Source: Rothia amarae (GTDB lineage: Bacteria > Actinomycetota > Actinomycetes > Actinomycetales > Micrococcaceae). Taken from it: 64,000 nucleotides of DNA. Shown piece by piece: positions 43,808 to 51,539 of this stretch. Each line of letters opens with the position of its first letter. Within the stretch, counting starts at the first letter, position 1. The DNA lies in NCBI RefSeq assembly GCF_014705945.2, contig NZ_CP061538.1, positions 806,001 to 870,000 of the forward strand, given 5' to 3'. The notes beneath the pieces are model-generated. The model was not told the origin of the DNA. It did not search any database and saw nothing but the letters and a program-made list of their open reading frames with translations. Position numbers and translations under genes: made by a program.

Positions 43808-44836
43808 ATGAAAACAGATTATCAAAGAACTGGAACACCTGTGAAGAATATCCCCAGAACTAGGCAGAACCGGATCAACCCGGACTCTATCCGAACCCTC
43901 TGGTTCACCGTCATTTTGATTGGGCTATTGGGGCTCACCTCTTTCATGGTCTCGTTCAATGGTTTGCATGATGTCGCCGCTTGGGTAGGGCTGCCAACCT
44001 GGATGCGATGGGCTGTACCAATTTTTATTGACATTGCGATTCTGGCGTATTCGATGGCTGCGGTGATTCATAAATCCCGTAAAGAACCTGTGGGTCTGAC
44101 CTGGTTCACGCTCGGGGCGTTCACCACGATTTCAGTGGTCGCTAACGCGGTTCACGCTTTGAGCGTCGGAGAGGGACAGACCGTGTTGCAGTCGTGGATT
44201 GGTGCGTGTATTGCTGCTACGGCTCCTGTGGCGGTTTTTGCGGCAACGGAAGAAGCATCACGATTGGCTTTTGCTGTTCCTGATGAAGAAGACACTGAGC
44301 CCGAAGCTGGCTCAGAAGAGCGCACGACTTCTGTGAGACGAGTGGATGATGTTCTGGCGGAGAGGTTACTGGAGGTGCCTACCTCATCTCCGACGGTGAG
44401 CGCAGTGGCTTCTGTTCCGGCTCAGTCAGCTATCAGTGCTAACCCTCGTGTGGAGCATCAGCACTTTTCTGATTCTGAGACTGGGGTTGTTGAGGAAATA
44501 ACAGCAGATACTCCCGAAGAAACTCTCCCACAGGGCGAGCAAGAGGATTCTGTTGCGCAAGAGGTTTCTTCAGTAGATTCAGAATCTGAGCCTGAGGTGG
44601 TTGTTGACGATGAAACCGAAACCAGTTCAGAGGCGATCTCTGCGGTAACTGCCGAAGAGCTGCCCGAGGAAGATCAGAAACTAGCACGCTGGGTCAATGA
44701 GCAAATAGAAGAAGGCGTCAAGATTACCGGAGCTGCGGCAGGTCGTTTTCTTGATGTCTCTGACCGCACAGGTCGCAACCGTCTGAACCGTTTACGTGAG
44801 CTATATCCGGCGGTATTCGAGGGCGAAATATTGTGA
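43808..44836 (+). CDS. DUF2637 membrane protein with C-terminal HTH (SpdB-like)
   Basis: About 342 residues. Four hydrophobic helices lie at the N-terminus: TLWFTVILIGLLGLTSFMVSF, WAVPIFIDIAILAYSMAAVI, WFTLGAFTTISVVANAVHAL and SWIGACIAATAPVAVFAATEE. Then comes a long acidic linker (about 190-290), and a helix-turn-helix at the end: VNEQIEEGVKITGAAAGRFLDVSDRTGRNRLNRLREL. DUF2637 proteins are found on actinobacterial conjugative plasmids and integrative elements, often with spread (spd) genes. ATG 43808 is used because AGGAG lies ahead of it; the frame is open further upstream. Its stop overlaps the start of the next small frame by GTGA. Confidence 0.72.
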   Translation: MKTDYQRTGTPVKNIPRTRQNRINPDSIRTLWFTVILIGLLGLTSFMVSFNGLHDVAAWVGLPTWMRWAVPIFIDIAILAYSMAAVIHKSRKEPVGLTWFTLGAFTTISVVANAVHALSVGEGQTVLQSWIGACIAATAPVAVFAATEEASRLAFAVPDEEDTEPEAGSEERTTSVRRVDDVLAERLLEVPTSSPTVSAVASVPAQSAISANPRVEHQHFSDSETGVVEEITADTPEETLPQGEQEDSVAQEVSSVDSESEPEVVVDDETETSSEAISAVTAEELPEEDQKLARWVNEQIEEGVKITGAAAGRFLDVSDRTGRNRLNRLRELYPAVFEGEIL

Positions 44837-45051
44837 ACTTCGATGAAGCTATCTCAGTCACAAGCATTGAATGTGAGTACACTCAATGGTGGCTGGTTCC
44901 TTCGTTCGCAATAACCGGTTTTTTATTTCCCCACATATTGAGGCTTATTCAAAAGTCCTCCCAGCCGCATAAAACACCAGGCCCCGCACCACCGAAAACA
45001 CCTGCCGATACAAACTCAACGGCCGCCTAAACCCCGAATAAAGAACCCGCC
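44833..45051 (+). pseudogene. Small hydrophobic protein gene cut by IS5-family insertion (only 5' part here)
   Basis: GTG 44833 overlaps the DUF2637 stop (GTGA), so translation would be coupled. It encodes about 35 residues with one hydrophobic stretch, then the insertion sequence enters at 44940. Without the IS and one copy of the ATT repeat it would be 37 residues, closing with TAA from bases at 45849. The frame continues about 30 codons into the IS, giving an artificial C-terminus. Function unknown. Confidence 0.4.
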
Positions 45052-45844
45052 AGGTCTTCACTTGAGCGATAACCCGCTCCACCACAGCCCGTAATCTATT
45101 GATAATGCGATTATTATCCTTGACACCCTGAGGCACTTTCACACCAGGCTTACGCCTGGTCGGGGTTGCTAACCCCAGGCCTATATAGCCCTTATCGGCC
45201 AGAGTCGAGGAATCCAGTAGCTGATCTAGCCCGTGAGCTCTGAAAGCATGAGCATCATGCCTTGCCCCGGGTAGCGGGTCAGTGATGACTAAGAGCCTGC
45301 CATCGAGGGTGCAGATGACTTGGTGGTTGAAACCGGTTCGTTTATGTTTGCCCGAAAAATTTGTTTTTCCTAGTGAACGCCAGTTCCAGGTGGGTACAAG
45401 AGTTCCATCGACAACCAAAGAACCTGGTACATCCAGGCTCATTTTCAAAGGCTGTTCTAGAGGTTTGAAGACCTTTGCAAGCGCCTTTTCGATAGTGTTG
45501 ATGGTCCGTGAGATAGTAGGTTGCGAGACGGTGAAGATTTCAGCAAGTAGCTCTTCGGTGAGATTGTGTCGGTGGTAGAGCAGAGTGGTTTTGAGTGCCT
45601 GAGCTGGAGTGAGGGCTGGTGGTCTTCCTCCTGGTTTACCCCAGATGAGTTGGTTGGTCAGGGCTGTCAGTAGAGCGGCAAATTGCGTGGCGGTAAGGCC
45701 GGTTGTACGCTGGTGGTGCAACGGTTCTTCCTGGTGCGGTTTGAGAATATTTGTGGTTATTTATCCTCAAGGTTGCCGCTATGGTGGGGCCGTTGTCTAG
45801 TTGGTGGGTGTGAGGTGTGTGCATACTTTTGAATAAGCCTCATT
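44937..45844. mobile_element. IS5-family insertion sequence, 902 bases, ends intact
   Basis: Perfect 17-base inverted ends GAGGCTTATTCAAAAGT at 44940-44956 and 45825-45841. An ATT target duplication flanks both sides (44937-44939, 45842-45844). It carries one full-length transposase on the minus strand. Preserved ends and duplication point to a recent insertion. Confidence 0.9.
44945..45721 (-). CDS. IS5-family DDE transposase (DDE_4 type)
   Basis: 258 residues. An N-terminal helix-turn-helix region covers LLYHRHNLTEELLAEIFTVSQPTISRTINTIEKAL. The DDE catalytic residues are visible as Asp in SLVVDGTLVPT, Asp in the DPLPGARHDAHAF / LADKGYIG region and Glu in AVVERVIAQVKTW. Start TTG 45721 has an AGGAAG ribosome site upstream. 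Size and order fit IS5-group transposases. The last codons reach the inverted repeat. Appears complete. Confidence 0.88.
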   Translation of the reverse strand: MHHQRTTGLTATQFAALLTALTNQLIWGKPGGRPPALTPAQALKTTLLYHRHNLTEELLAEIFTVSQPTISRTINTIEKALAKVFKPLEQPLKMSLDVPGSLVVDGTLVPTWNWRSLGKTNFSGKHKRTGFNHQVICTLDGRLLVITDPLPGARHDAHAFRAHGLDQLLDSSTLADKGYIGLGLATPTRRKPGVKVPQGVKDNNRIINRLRAVVERVIAQVKTWRVLYSGFRRPLSLYRQVFSVVRGLVFYAAGRTFE

Positions 45845-45913
45845 TTTATAAAACACAAATAGACCGGATTGTGTCTTTTGAAAAATCACTCATCAGCATC
45901 TGCAAAGGAAATC

Positions 45914-45979
45914 ATGTCTAACCCGCTAAAAAACACCGATAGTAGCTTCTGGGCGCTGTCATGCTTGCGTAGGTGTTGA
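45914..45979 (+). CDS. Possible 21-residue peptide before the sigma-like gene
   Basis: ATG 45914 with AAAGGA five bases upstream; short polar peptide ending ALSCLRRC. It could be a leader peptide for the downstream gene (43 bases away). Nothing supports expression beyond the ribosome site; the rest of 45842-46021 holds nothing recognisable. Confidence 0.2.
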   Translation: MSNPLKNTDSSFWALSCLRRC

Positions 45980-46021
45980 TGAGCCCTACCGCCCTACTAC
46001 TGGCAAAGAGACGATGTCATC

Positions 46022-46507
46022 ATGAGCAAAGCAACCGAAGAGGTATGGACTGCTGAGCGTATCGAGGCGCTAAAACAAAGTCGTAGGGCAGTGAAGTCTT
46101 ACCTGAGCAAGTGGGGTTTGACTTTCCTTGATGCAGAGTATGTGGTGCAAGAAACGTACCTGCAAGCCACACGAAAAATTGATTCTTTTGACCCAGAGCG
46201 CGGTTCGTTCGCTGAGTGGATTAATGCTGTGGCAGTGAATCAGGCTCGTTCGATGGTTCGGGCGCATAATTCGCGGGCTAAAACTGATCAAGTGTATAAA
46301 AATTTACAGTTGAGTCAGGACGCACTGGTGGATGAACCACAACTGGCGTGGGAGGATTCCTCGGTGACGATTGAGCGTATCGGCACGGTGCTGGCGATGG
46401 TGAAATTGTCGGTAGAGCATCAGCATCTTTTTGAGCGGTCCTTGGTGCTCATTCGTGATTTTGATGGTGATGTGTCTGCGGCGGCGGTGAGTCTGGTGGC
46501 GGTCTGA
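46022..46507 (+). CDS. ECF-type sigma factor-like protein, region 2 clear, region 4 incomplete
   Basis: 161 residues. Residues about 20-80 contain SYLSKWGLTFLDAEYVVQETYLQATRKIDSFDPERGSFAEWINAVAVNQARSMVR, which matches sigma-70 region 2 (the D-A-E-D-V-V-Q-E-T and DPERGSF motifs). The C-terminal part EHQHLFERSLVLIRDFDGDVSAAAVSL begins like a region 4 helix-turn-helix but stops soon after. The next gene starts within its stop codon (TGATG). It may be a true two-region variant or truncated. Alternative: a RNA polymerase-binding helper of the element. Confidence 0.6.
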   Translation: MSKATEEVWTAERIEALKQSRRAVKSYLSKWGLTFLDAEYVVQETYLQATRKIDSFDPERGSFAEWINAVAVNQARSMVRAHNSRAKTDQVYKNLQLSQDALVDEPQLAWEDSSVTIERIGTVLAMVKLSVEHQHLFERSLVLIRDFDGDVSAAAVSLVAV

Positions 46508-48196
46508 TGTCCTTGTCGGAGCTTCATGTGGGTCAGTTTGTGTTGGCTCAAATCGGAGTTGATGCTTCGCCGGTGGCTGATCCGAACAGTCCCGATACTG
46601 AGTTTGGTAATTCTGCGGAGGCTTTGGTGTATCCGCGTGTGTTGGGCACAGTTGTTGGTGTTAATACCGCGGAGAAGACGGTGGAACTTTCTGCCGTGTC
46701 GCGCGAGAGCGAACGAGATTTCACTGTTCATGTTCGTCCATTGGAGACGCAGGAGAAGTTTCGAGTGCTTACTGCGGAGCAAGCTGAGGCTACTCTGGGG
46801 GGTGCTGAGTGGGCTGTGAACCGTGATGCTGTTCTGGAGACTTTCGGCAGTGTTACTCTAGCGGATATTGAACCAGGAGATTACATCACGGCTGCGCATC
46901 TGAAGATTTTGCCTTCTGTATGTGAAGAATTTATTGACCTGAAAAACGTCCTAGTGACGGGGGTCAATGTTTCTGGTCGAGTGCTGCATATGGCGTATGA
47001 GGATGGTCTGCATCTAGCAGTAGAAGCTGAGGCGGGTGCTCATTGTTATGTGGAGTCGTTAGCTGCTGCTCAGACGATTGCTCTGGCTGCCACGATCCGC
47101 GATAGTAGCCCGGTGTTGGCTTTGGAGGCTGCCGATATTTCTGAGATGGCTGTGGGTGATGATGTGCAGGTTGAAGGTCAAGACGTGCGCAACAGATACC
47201 ACTATTGATGTTCGTGGCACGGTGATGGCGGTAGAGCCTACCACCGAGGAGATCGCCGGTTCTGTCACTGTTGCTGATGAAGATGGTCATCAGCATGTGG
47301 TGGTGACTGATGGTGAAGAGGATATTCATCGAGTCAGTGGCGGCCCTGTTCAGGAGCGCGTAACGCAAGTACCTCGTGCGGAAGAACTGATCCAAAGTTA
47401 CAGTCGAGAGTTGAACGAGCATCCGGAGACTCGACGGATTGCTTGTGCTCAAATTCGTCCTGGGGACAGGGTAATTGACGGTCAGCAGTGGTTTAACGTG
47501 ATGCGCACTAAACAGCTCAGTCCGGAGTCGGTGGCTATTACTGTTCTCACGGAGCGCGGGTTGGTCACCACTGGTATTTCTCCCGATACGTAGGTGACGG
47601 TGGAGATGAGTCCTGATTCTGGTGTTGCTGAGCAGAACTGGCGTACTCGTTCGATTAGTCGCGTGCGTACTGGGGATGTGATGGGTTATGAGGGTCAGAT
47701 TCTCAACGTTGAGGAAGTTCAGCCGCAGTCTGATGGGACTGTTTTGGTTTCTGGTATGAGGGAGCTTGAGGGGGTATTGGAGCCTTCGGCTTTGCGTCTG
47801 TGGAAACAGGAGTCTGTTCAGGTGCGGCAACCGTTGTGTGCGGTGGAACGTGCCGGGGTGGTTGGTGCTTTGGAGCCTGCTAAGGTTTCTGATTTGCAAC
47901 CAGGAGATTTGTTGCAGACTCGTCATGATGTTCTTGTTGTGGTGATTGATGTGAAAGAAAACTTTGAGTCTTCGGGTAAGACTCGGGTGTATTTCCAGAT
48001 GATGGCTGAGGGAAGGACTAATCCTATGTTCTATGATCATGTCCCTGGCCATGAATTGAATCGTTACCAGAAACATCAGGTTCTTCAGATTCAGCAGGTT
48101 CTGGGGGAGAGTACTTTGCGGACTGCGGTTGCTGAGGTTGCTCCGGAGCCTATGTATTTGGGTCTGGAAGATTCGGGGTTAGATTTTCGGCTGTAG
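46507..48196 (+). pseudogene. Broken six-module protein of unknown family
   Basis: Three pieces form one gene. ATG 46507, overlapping the sigma-like stop, runs 233 residues to a stop just before 47208. Between about 47160 and 47200 the frame changes (+1/-1), after which TTIDVRGTVMAVEP continues in another frame to an in-frame TAG at 47591-47593 after GISPDT; then VTVEMSPDSGVAEQ continues to 48196. If repaired it would be about 560 residues of six similar beta-rich modules, each opening with a GD-containing turn: LHVGQFV, IEPGDYI, MAVGDDV, IRPGDRV, VRTGDVM and LQPGDLL, followed by a VxVxxV strand pair. I do not recognise the family; nothing here suggests an enzyme. Confidence 0.6.
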
Positions 48197-48336
48197 AGAT
48201 TTATAGGATTGCGCAATAAAAAAGAGCTTAACAATCGAAAATATTAGCTAACCCTGTTGCATTTTGAATGTCAGCTCAACAGACTTGAACCGAGGCTTAA
48301 TTGAGCCTCGGTTCATTGATAACTGAGGAAAAATCT

Positions 48337-49089
48337 ATGCGAATCACAACAAAGGTGTTGTCTTCTTCTGCACTAGCTCTTCTTCTTCTGACCTCCTCAG
48401 GTCTAGCCCAAGCTGGAACGGTCACTTCCAGCCCTGACAGCTCTAAGGAATTACGCAGCTCAGCTCTCATACATGTCCCCTCAACAGAAGCAAGCGACGC
48501 AGAACAGTCCATATCTGCATATCAAGAAGAGGTTGAAGAGCTATATGCAGAAGGAGATATTATAGCTTTCTCTCCAACTGCCCCTGAAGGAAGTAAATTC
48601 TTCGCAGGAGAAGTAGCTTCGGACTTAGATTCTCTTCACCATGATTCTTCAACGTCAACAACTCCGGAGAGCAACCTTTATCTGAACCCCATAAAAATCG
48701 GTTTATGCAACGCTGGTAGAGAAAATACTGTCGTTTACACTATCCGCAATTCGAAACATAACGGGAATATCGATCTAAAATGCGGAAATAAAGACAACGG
48801 ATACGTGCACATTCGGAGCAGGCATGAAGGCGATTGGAATAACGCAAAGGGAGGTTTCGCTGGATACTGGGATGATTTTATGCTGTATTCAACAATCAAT
48901 GCTTTACAGGCACCTTCATATAGTCGGCAGCAGAATTCAACCACTCGCTGTTATGTAACTCCTATTCAAGTCTTCAAAAAAGTTAATAGAAAACCGGTAT
49001 ACCAAAAAACAATCTATCCCCGTGTGGCGGTTTCTACAAACAATCGTAAAGTCATCACATCATTTCCCACGGGAAATAAAACCTGTTAG
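48337..49089 (+). CDS. Secreted candidate RNase toxin (BECR/EndoU-like)
   Basis: 250 residues. A classical signal peptide (MRITTKVLSSSALALLLLTSSGLAQA) is cut after about residue 26. A spacer to about 115 is rich in Ser, Glu and Asp. The C-terminal 130 residues start with VVYTIRNSKHNGNIDLKCG and GYVHIRSRHEGDW (His158, His163), then WDDFMLYSTINAL, and end VSTNNRKVITSFPTG (241-246). An early HI..RH motif with a late VxTxFPT is what I know from the barnase/EndoU/colicin/RelE-like RNase fold. Four cysteines (124, 149, 205, 250) could form two disulfides outside the cell. ATG 48337 has TGAGGAAA upstream. Activity is inferred, not shown. Confidence 0.6.
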   Translation: MRITTKVLSSSALALLLLTSSGLAQAGTVTSSPDSSKELRSSALIHVPSTEASDAEQSISAYQEEVEELYAEGDIIAFSPTAPEGSKFFAGEVASDLDSLHHDSSTSTTPESNLYLNPIKIGLCNAGRENTVVYTIRNSKHNGNIDLKCGNKDNGYVHIRSRHEGDWNNAKGGFAGYWDDFMLYSTINALQAPSYSRQQNSTTRCYVTPIQVFKKVNRKPVYQKTIYPRVAVSTNNRKVITSFPTGNKTC

Positions 49090-49104
49090 GGACACTATAG
49101 AGAT

Positions 49105-49398
49105 ATGAATGTTTCTGACGAAAATGTACCGATGTTTTCAGCTAATTACACCCTGGACCCTTTCGTGGATTACATGGTTGATGAGTTGCATCCTTATTAC
49201 GGTTTTAGAGAAAAATTCTCTTCAGAACTTATCCAGCGATATGAACATTGGTGTTCTTTCTTTCTGGATAATTTCACGGAAGAGAACCATGGTTTCTACA
49301 ACCAAGACCAGCGTGCATGGTTCGATCGAGAATACATTCAACTTGCCAATGAATTTCGTCAACTAGGTCTGGTCTTTCGTCTGGATCTATGGTGGTAA
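49105..49398 (+). CDS. Candidate immunity protein for the secreted toxin
   Basis: 97 residues, acidic and aromatic-rich, no signal peptide and no membrane segment. It begins 15 bases after the toxin stop. Position, acidity and cytoplasmic location are what an immunity protein for a basic RNase toxin would show. No family is recognised. Ribosome site is poor (GAGAT close to the ATG), so coupling to the toxin gene is likely. A terminator follows directly. Confidence 0.45.
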   Translation: MNVSDENVPMFSANYTLDPFVDYMVDELHPYYGFREKFSSELIQRYEHWCSFFLDNFTEENHGFYNQDQRAWFDREYIQLANEFRQLGLVFRLDLWW

Positions 49399-49410
49399 AT
49401 TTCTAGATAT

Positions 49411-49445
49411 GTAGAGACCCAGTCCCTTGAGGGCTGGGTTTCTAC
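49411..49445 (+). terminator. Terminator after the toxin and immunity genes
   Basis: GTAGAGACCCAG pairs with CTGGGTTTCTAC (one G-T pair) and an inner CCC-TTGA-GGG stem. Confidence 0.7.
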
Positions 49446-49517
49446 GTCAATTTGTTGTACTTGCGTCTTTACGAGGCGTCACCTAGTCTGTGTACTCTCT
49501 TTACTCTTTAAATGGAA

Positions 49518-49553
49518 AACGGGAGAGGAGCAAATCTGCTCAACTCTCCCGTT
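49518..49553. terminator. Hairpin before the IS3 remnant
   Basis: AACGGGAGAG (49518-49527) pairs with CTCTCCCGTT (49544-49553) and GAGCA with TGCTC inside; T-rich on the minus strand, so it may end the transposase transcript. The rest of 49446-49629 shows no gene. Confidence 0.6.
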
Positions 49554-49629
49554 CCTATAACTCGCAACGAAAACAATGTGGGCGGGTGTTGGTGTTCCAC
49601 GGAATAACACAACTAGGGGATGGTTGTCC

Positions 49630-50940
49630 TGATATGTACGTGGTTTAGTTCCGACAATTATAAGACCACTAAAGCACCATCGACCACCTCCTGAGGAGTC
49701 CGATAACCAAGACCCTGATGCAACCGAACCCGATTCCACCAGCGCACCCACTCAGCCGTCTCCAACTCCAATCGAGCCACAGAATCAAACAGGCGATCCT
49801 TGACCATCTCCGCCTTATACGCACTATTGACGGACTCAGCCAAAGCATTATCATAAGAATCCCCAGTAGAACCCACCGACAGCTGCACACCCAACGCCTT
49901 CAAATCCTGGGTGTAACCAGTAGAAACATACTGTGACCCCCTGTCAGAATAATGCACAATCTGCGTTAGATCAGAACCATCTTTCTTCGCCTGGAACAAA
50001 GCCTGCTTCAAAGCCATCAAAGGCATCCCCAGAGTATGCATCGTCGAAGACACACCCCAACCCACAATCTTCCGGGGAAAACACATCAGTAATGAAGGCC
50101 GTATAACAGAAGCCAGAATACGTCCTGATATAGGTGAAATCAGCTACCCACAGCCGGTTCGGGGCAGTGGCGGTAAAATCCCGATTCACCAAATCAGGAC
50201 GGTCATCAACCACTGTAGCAGCCCGAGTCGTGACAGGCTTACGACCCCGATGAGCACCAGCAACACCGGCTATTTTCATCAGCCGGTAGGTCTGATCCCG
50301 ACCGATGTTCCAGCCGACCCGGTTCATGGCGTGCCACATTTTGCGCACACCATAGACTGAATAGTTTTCCTAGTGGATTTTCATCAGCTCAGGAATCAGA
50401 AGCTGGTCCTTCAAAGTACGTGCAGCAGGAACACGAGCCTTAGCGGCGCGGTAGCCGCGTGAGGTGATGAAACCACCAGCTAGGTTTTCTTGTAGTGCGG
50501 TGCAGATGTTCTCAACCCCGAAACGATTCCTATACCTATCGATATAGCGGATCATGATCGGGCTGGGCGGCCTGGTTCTGCCGCGAAAAAAGCCGGGGCG
50601 GTGCGCAGGATTTCGTTGGTTCGCTTCAACTCGGCGTTTTCTTTGCGCAGGCGCCGGTTTTCTGCTGCCATATCAGTGGTGGTGCCGGGGGTGCTGCCAG
50701 CATCGATTTCGGCTTGTTTGTGCCATTTTCGCAGAGTATCGGGGCCGATGCCGAGGCGTTCTCCGATGTTTCGGCAGGTGCGTGTAGATGCCTGTGTCGG
50801 GGTTGTTTTCGAGGTGGTCGGCCAGTAGGCGTAGGGCTCATGTTTTGAGTTCGGCGGGGTATTGGGTGGGCATGGGTTTGTTCCTTTGTTTTTTGTTTGT
50901 TTTCAATTTACGGGAGCGGAACTAAACCCAGGACATATCA
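49630..50940 (-). mobile_element. IS3-family insertion sequence, degraded
   Basis: Left (49630-49653) and right (50917-50940) ends are inverted repeats that share TGATATGT and GGTTTAGTTCCG with about four mismatches between. Size 1311 bases, typical for IS3. Both transposase frames are on the minus strand and are broken. No target duplication is visible. Confidence 0.8.
49673..50884 (-). pseudogene. IS3-family transposase OrfA/OrfB, multiple lesions
   Basis: OrfA starts near 50871 (MPTQYPAELKT), hits TGA at once, and shows a frameshift before ERLGIGPDTLRKWHKQAEIDAG and AENRRLRKENAELKRTNEILR (leucine-zipper-like). OrfB has a TAG after PELMKIH and resumes ENYSVYGVRKMWHAMNRVGW; a one-base insertion in a C run near 50080 shifts ITDVFSP to RKIVGWGVSSTMHT. 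The DDE core is readable: RLWVADFTYIRT, HYSDRGSQYVS, DNALAESVNSAYKAE. At least four lesions, so inactive. Confidence 0.85.
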
Positions 50941-51254
50941 ATAGGATCGTCGTAACCGATGTAGGGCTGGTAGCCGTTTCGGGTTCGGAGTTGGCCGAGT
51001 GCCCGTTCGTATTTGCCTGCGCGGGGGTTGTTGAGTGTTTTTTGGTCTTGGCTTATAAGTTCTTTGACCAGGAACTCATTAGGGCGGTGAACCTCGACGA
51101 TGTATTTTCCCCAGCCGTAGCATCTGTCGTAGGAGCGTTCAATGGCGCGTGCTTTTTCTTGGGTGGATGCGTAGGTGGTGAGGATGGGGTGCTCACTGCC
51201 TTGTGGCGTTACGGTGATGGCGTAGAGATTTGTTTGGGTGTTACGGAATTCCAC
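50922..51254 (-). CDS. Hypothetical protein, C-terminus replaced by the IS3 end
   Basis: 110 residues from GTG 51254 with GAGGTGA upstream. The sequence EFRNTQTNLYAITVTPQGSEHPILTTYASTQEKARAIERSYDRCYGW is mixed alpha/beta and unrecognised. The last six codons lie in the IS3 inverted repeat, so the natural C-terminus was probably lost when the IS inserted. Last gene before attR. Confidence 0.5.
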   Translation of the reverse strand: MEFRNTQTNLYAITVTPQGSEHPILTTYASTQEKARAIERSYDRCYGWGKYIVEVHRPNEFLVKELISQDQKTLNNPRAGKYERALGQLRTRNGYQPYIGYDDPIDMSWV

Positions 51255-51345
51255 TGTTAGTTCACCTCGTCTTAGAGGTGATGTACATCGTGGGGTTCAC
51301 TTTTTTGAAGTAAAAGAATTGTGGTTATTACTTGGCCCCAAATTG

Positions 51346-51392
51346 GGGCTCATAACCCGGAGGTCGCAAGTTCAAATCTTGCCCCCGCAACT
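51346..51392 (+). repeat. attR: 47-base core, partial tRNA copy
   Basis: Identical to 40998-41044. It contains only the anticodon-to-3' part of the tRNA, without 5' half or promoter, so it is not a tRNA gene. Confidence 0.92.
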
Positions 51393-51400
51393 TGATAAAA

Positions 51401-51432
51401 AGACCCAGTTCTTAGGGACTGGGTCTTTTTTA
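51401..51432 (+). terminator. Original tRNA-fMet terminator, now beyond attR
   Basis: AAGACCCAGT pairs with ACTGGGTCTT, then a run of T. Before integration this would directly follow the tRNA. Confidence 0.8.
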
Positions 51433-51502
51433 TTTTTGTCTTCTTTTACCCCGCGACCTAGAGGTTTTCTGAGGTACAAAGGCGACTATTTTTCTTAGAC
51501 GG

Positions 51503-51532
51503 CTTACAAAGCTGAAGAATGTCGTGTATAGT
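51503..51532 (+). promoter_or_regulatory. Promoter of the cold-shock gene
   Basis: CTTACA (51503-51508) and TATAGT (51527-51532), 18 bases apart. It implies a leader of about 225 bases. Confidence 0.5.
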
Positions 51533-51539
51533 CAAATCT

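Larger units (their letters stand above)
40998..51392. mobile_element. Integrated plasmid-like element in tRNA-fMet (about 10.35 kb)
   Basis: Bounded by two identical 47-base copies of the tRNA 3' half. Inside are divergent HTH regulators, a broken replication-like gene with iteron-like repeats, a KorB-like protein, a DUF2637 protein, a sigma-like protein, an unknown modular protein, a secreted toxin-like protein with a neighbour resembling an immunity protein, and two insertion sequences. These resemble actinobacterial integrative plasmid cargo. No tyrosine or serine integrase, relaxase or FtsK-type transfer gene is recognisable, so it appears unable to move on its own. Probably integrated once and since decayed, to judge by at least three broken genes. 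Confidence 0.88.

Noticed and set aside
46964-48076. Long His- and Asn-rich reading frame on the minus strand, antisense to the six-module gene
   Set aside because: Its composition is that of the complement of a coding frame, it has no ribosome site and no family similarity.
50070-50090. Programmed frameshift in the IS3 transposase
   Set aside because: IS3 frameshifting occurs between OrfA and OrfB at an A-rich site; this one is a C-run inside the catalytic core, next to nonsense codons.
51332-51350. GCCCCAA/TTGGGGC palindrome at the left side of attR as an integrase arm site
   Set aside because: It is a single short copy and no matching copies are seen near attL; chance or a minor hairpin is as likely.
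51346-51392. Second tRNA-fMet gene
   Set aside because: Only the 3' half is present with no 5' arm or promoter; it is the attR repeat.
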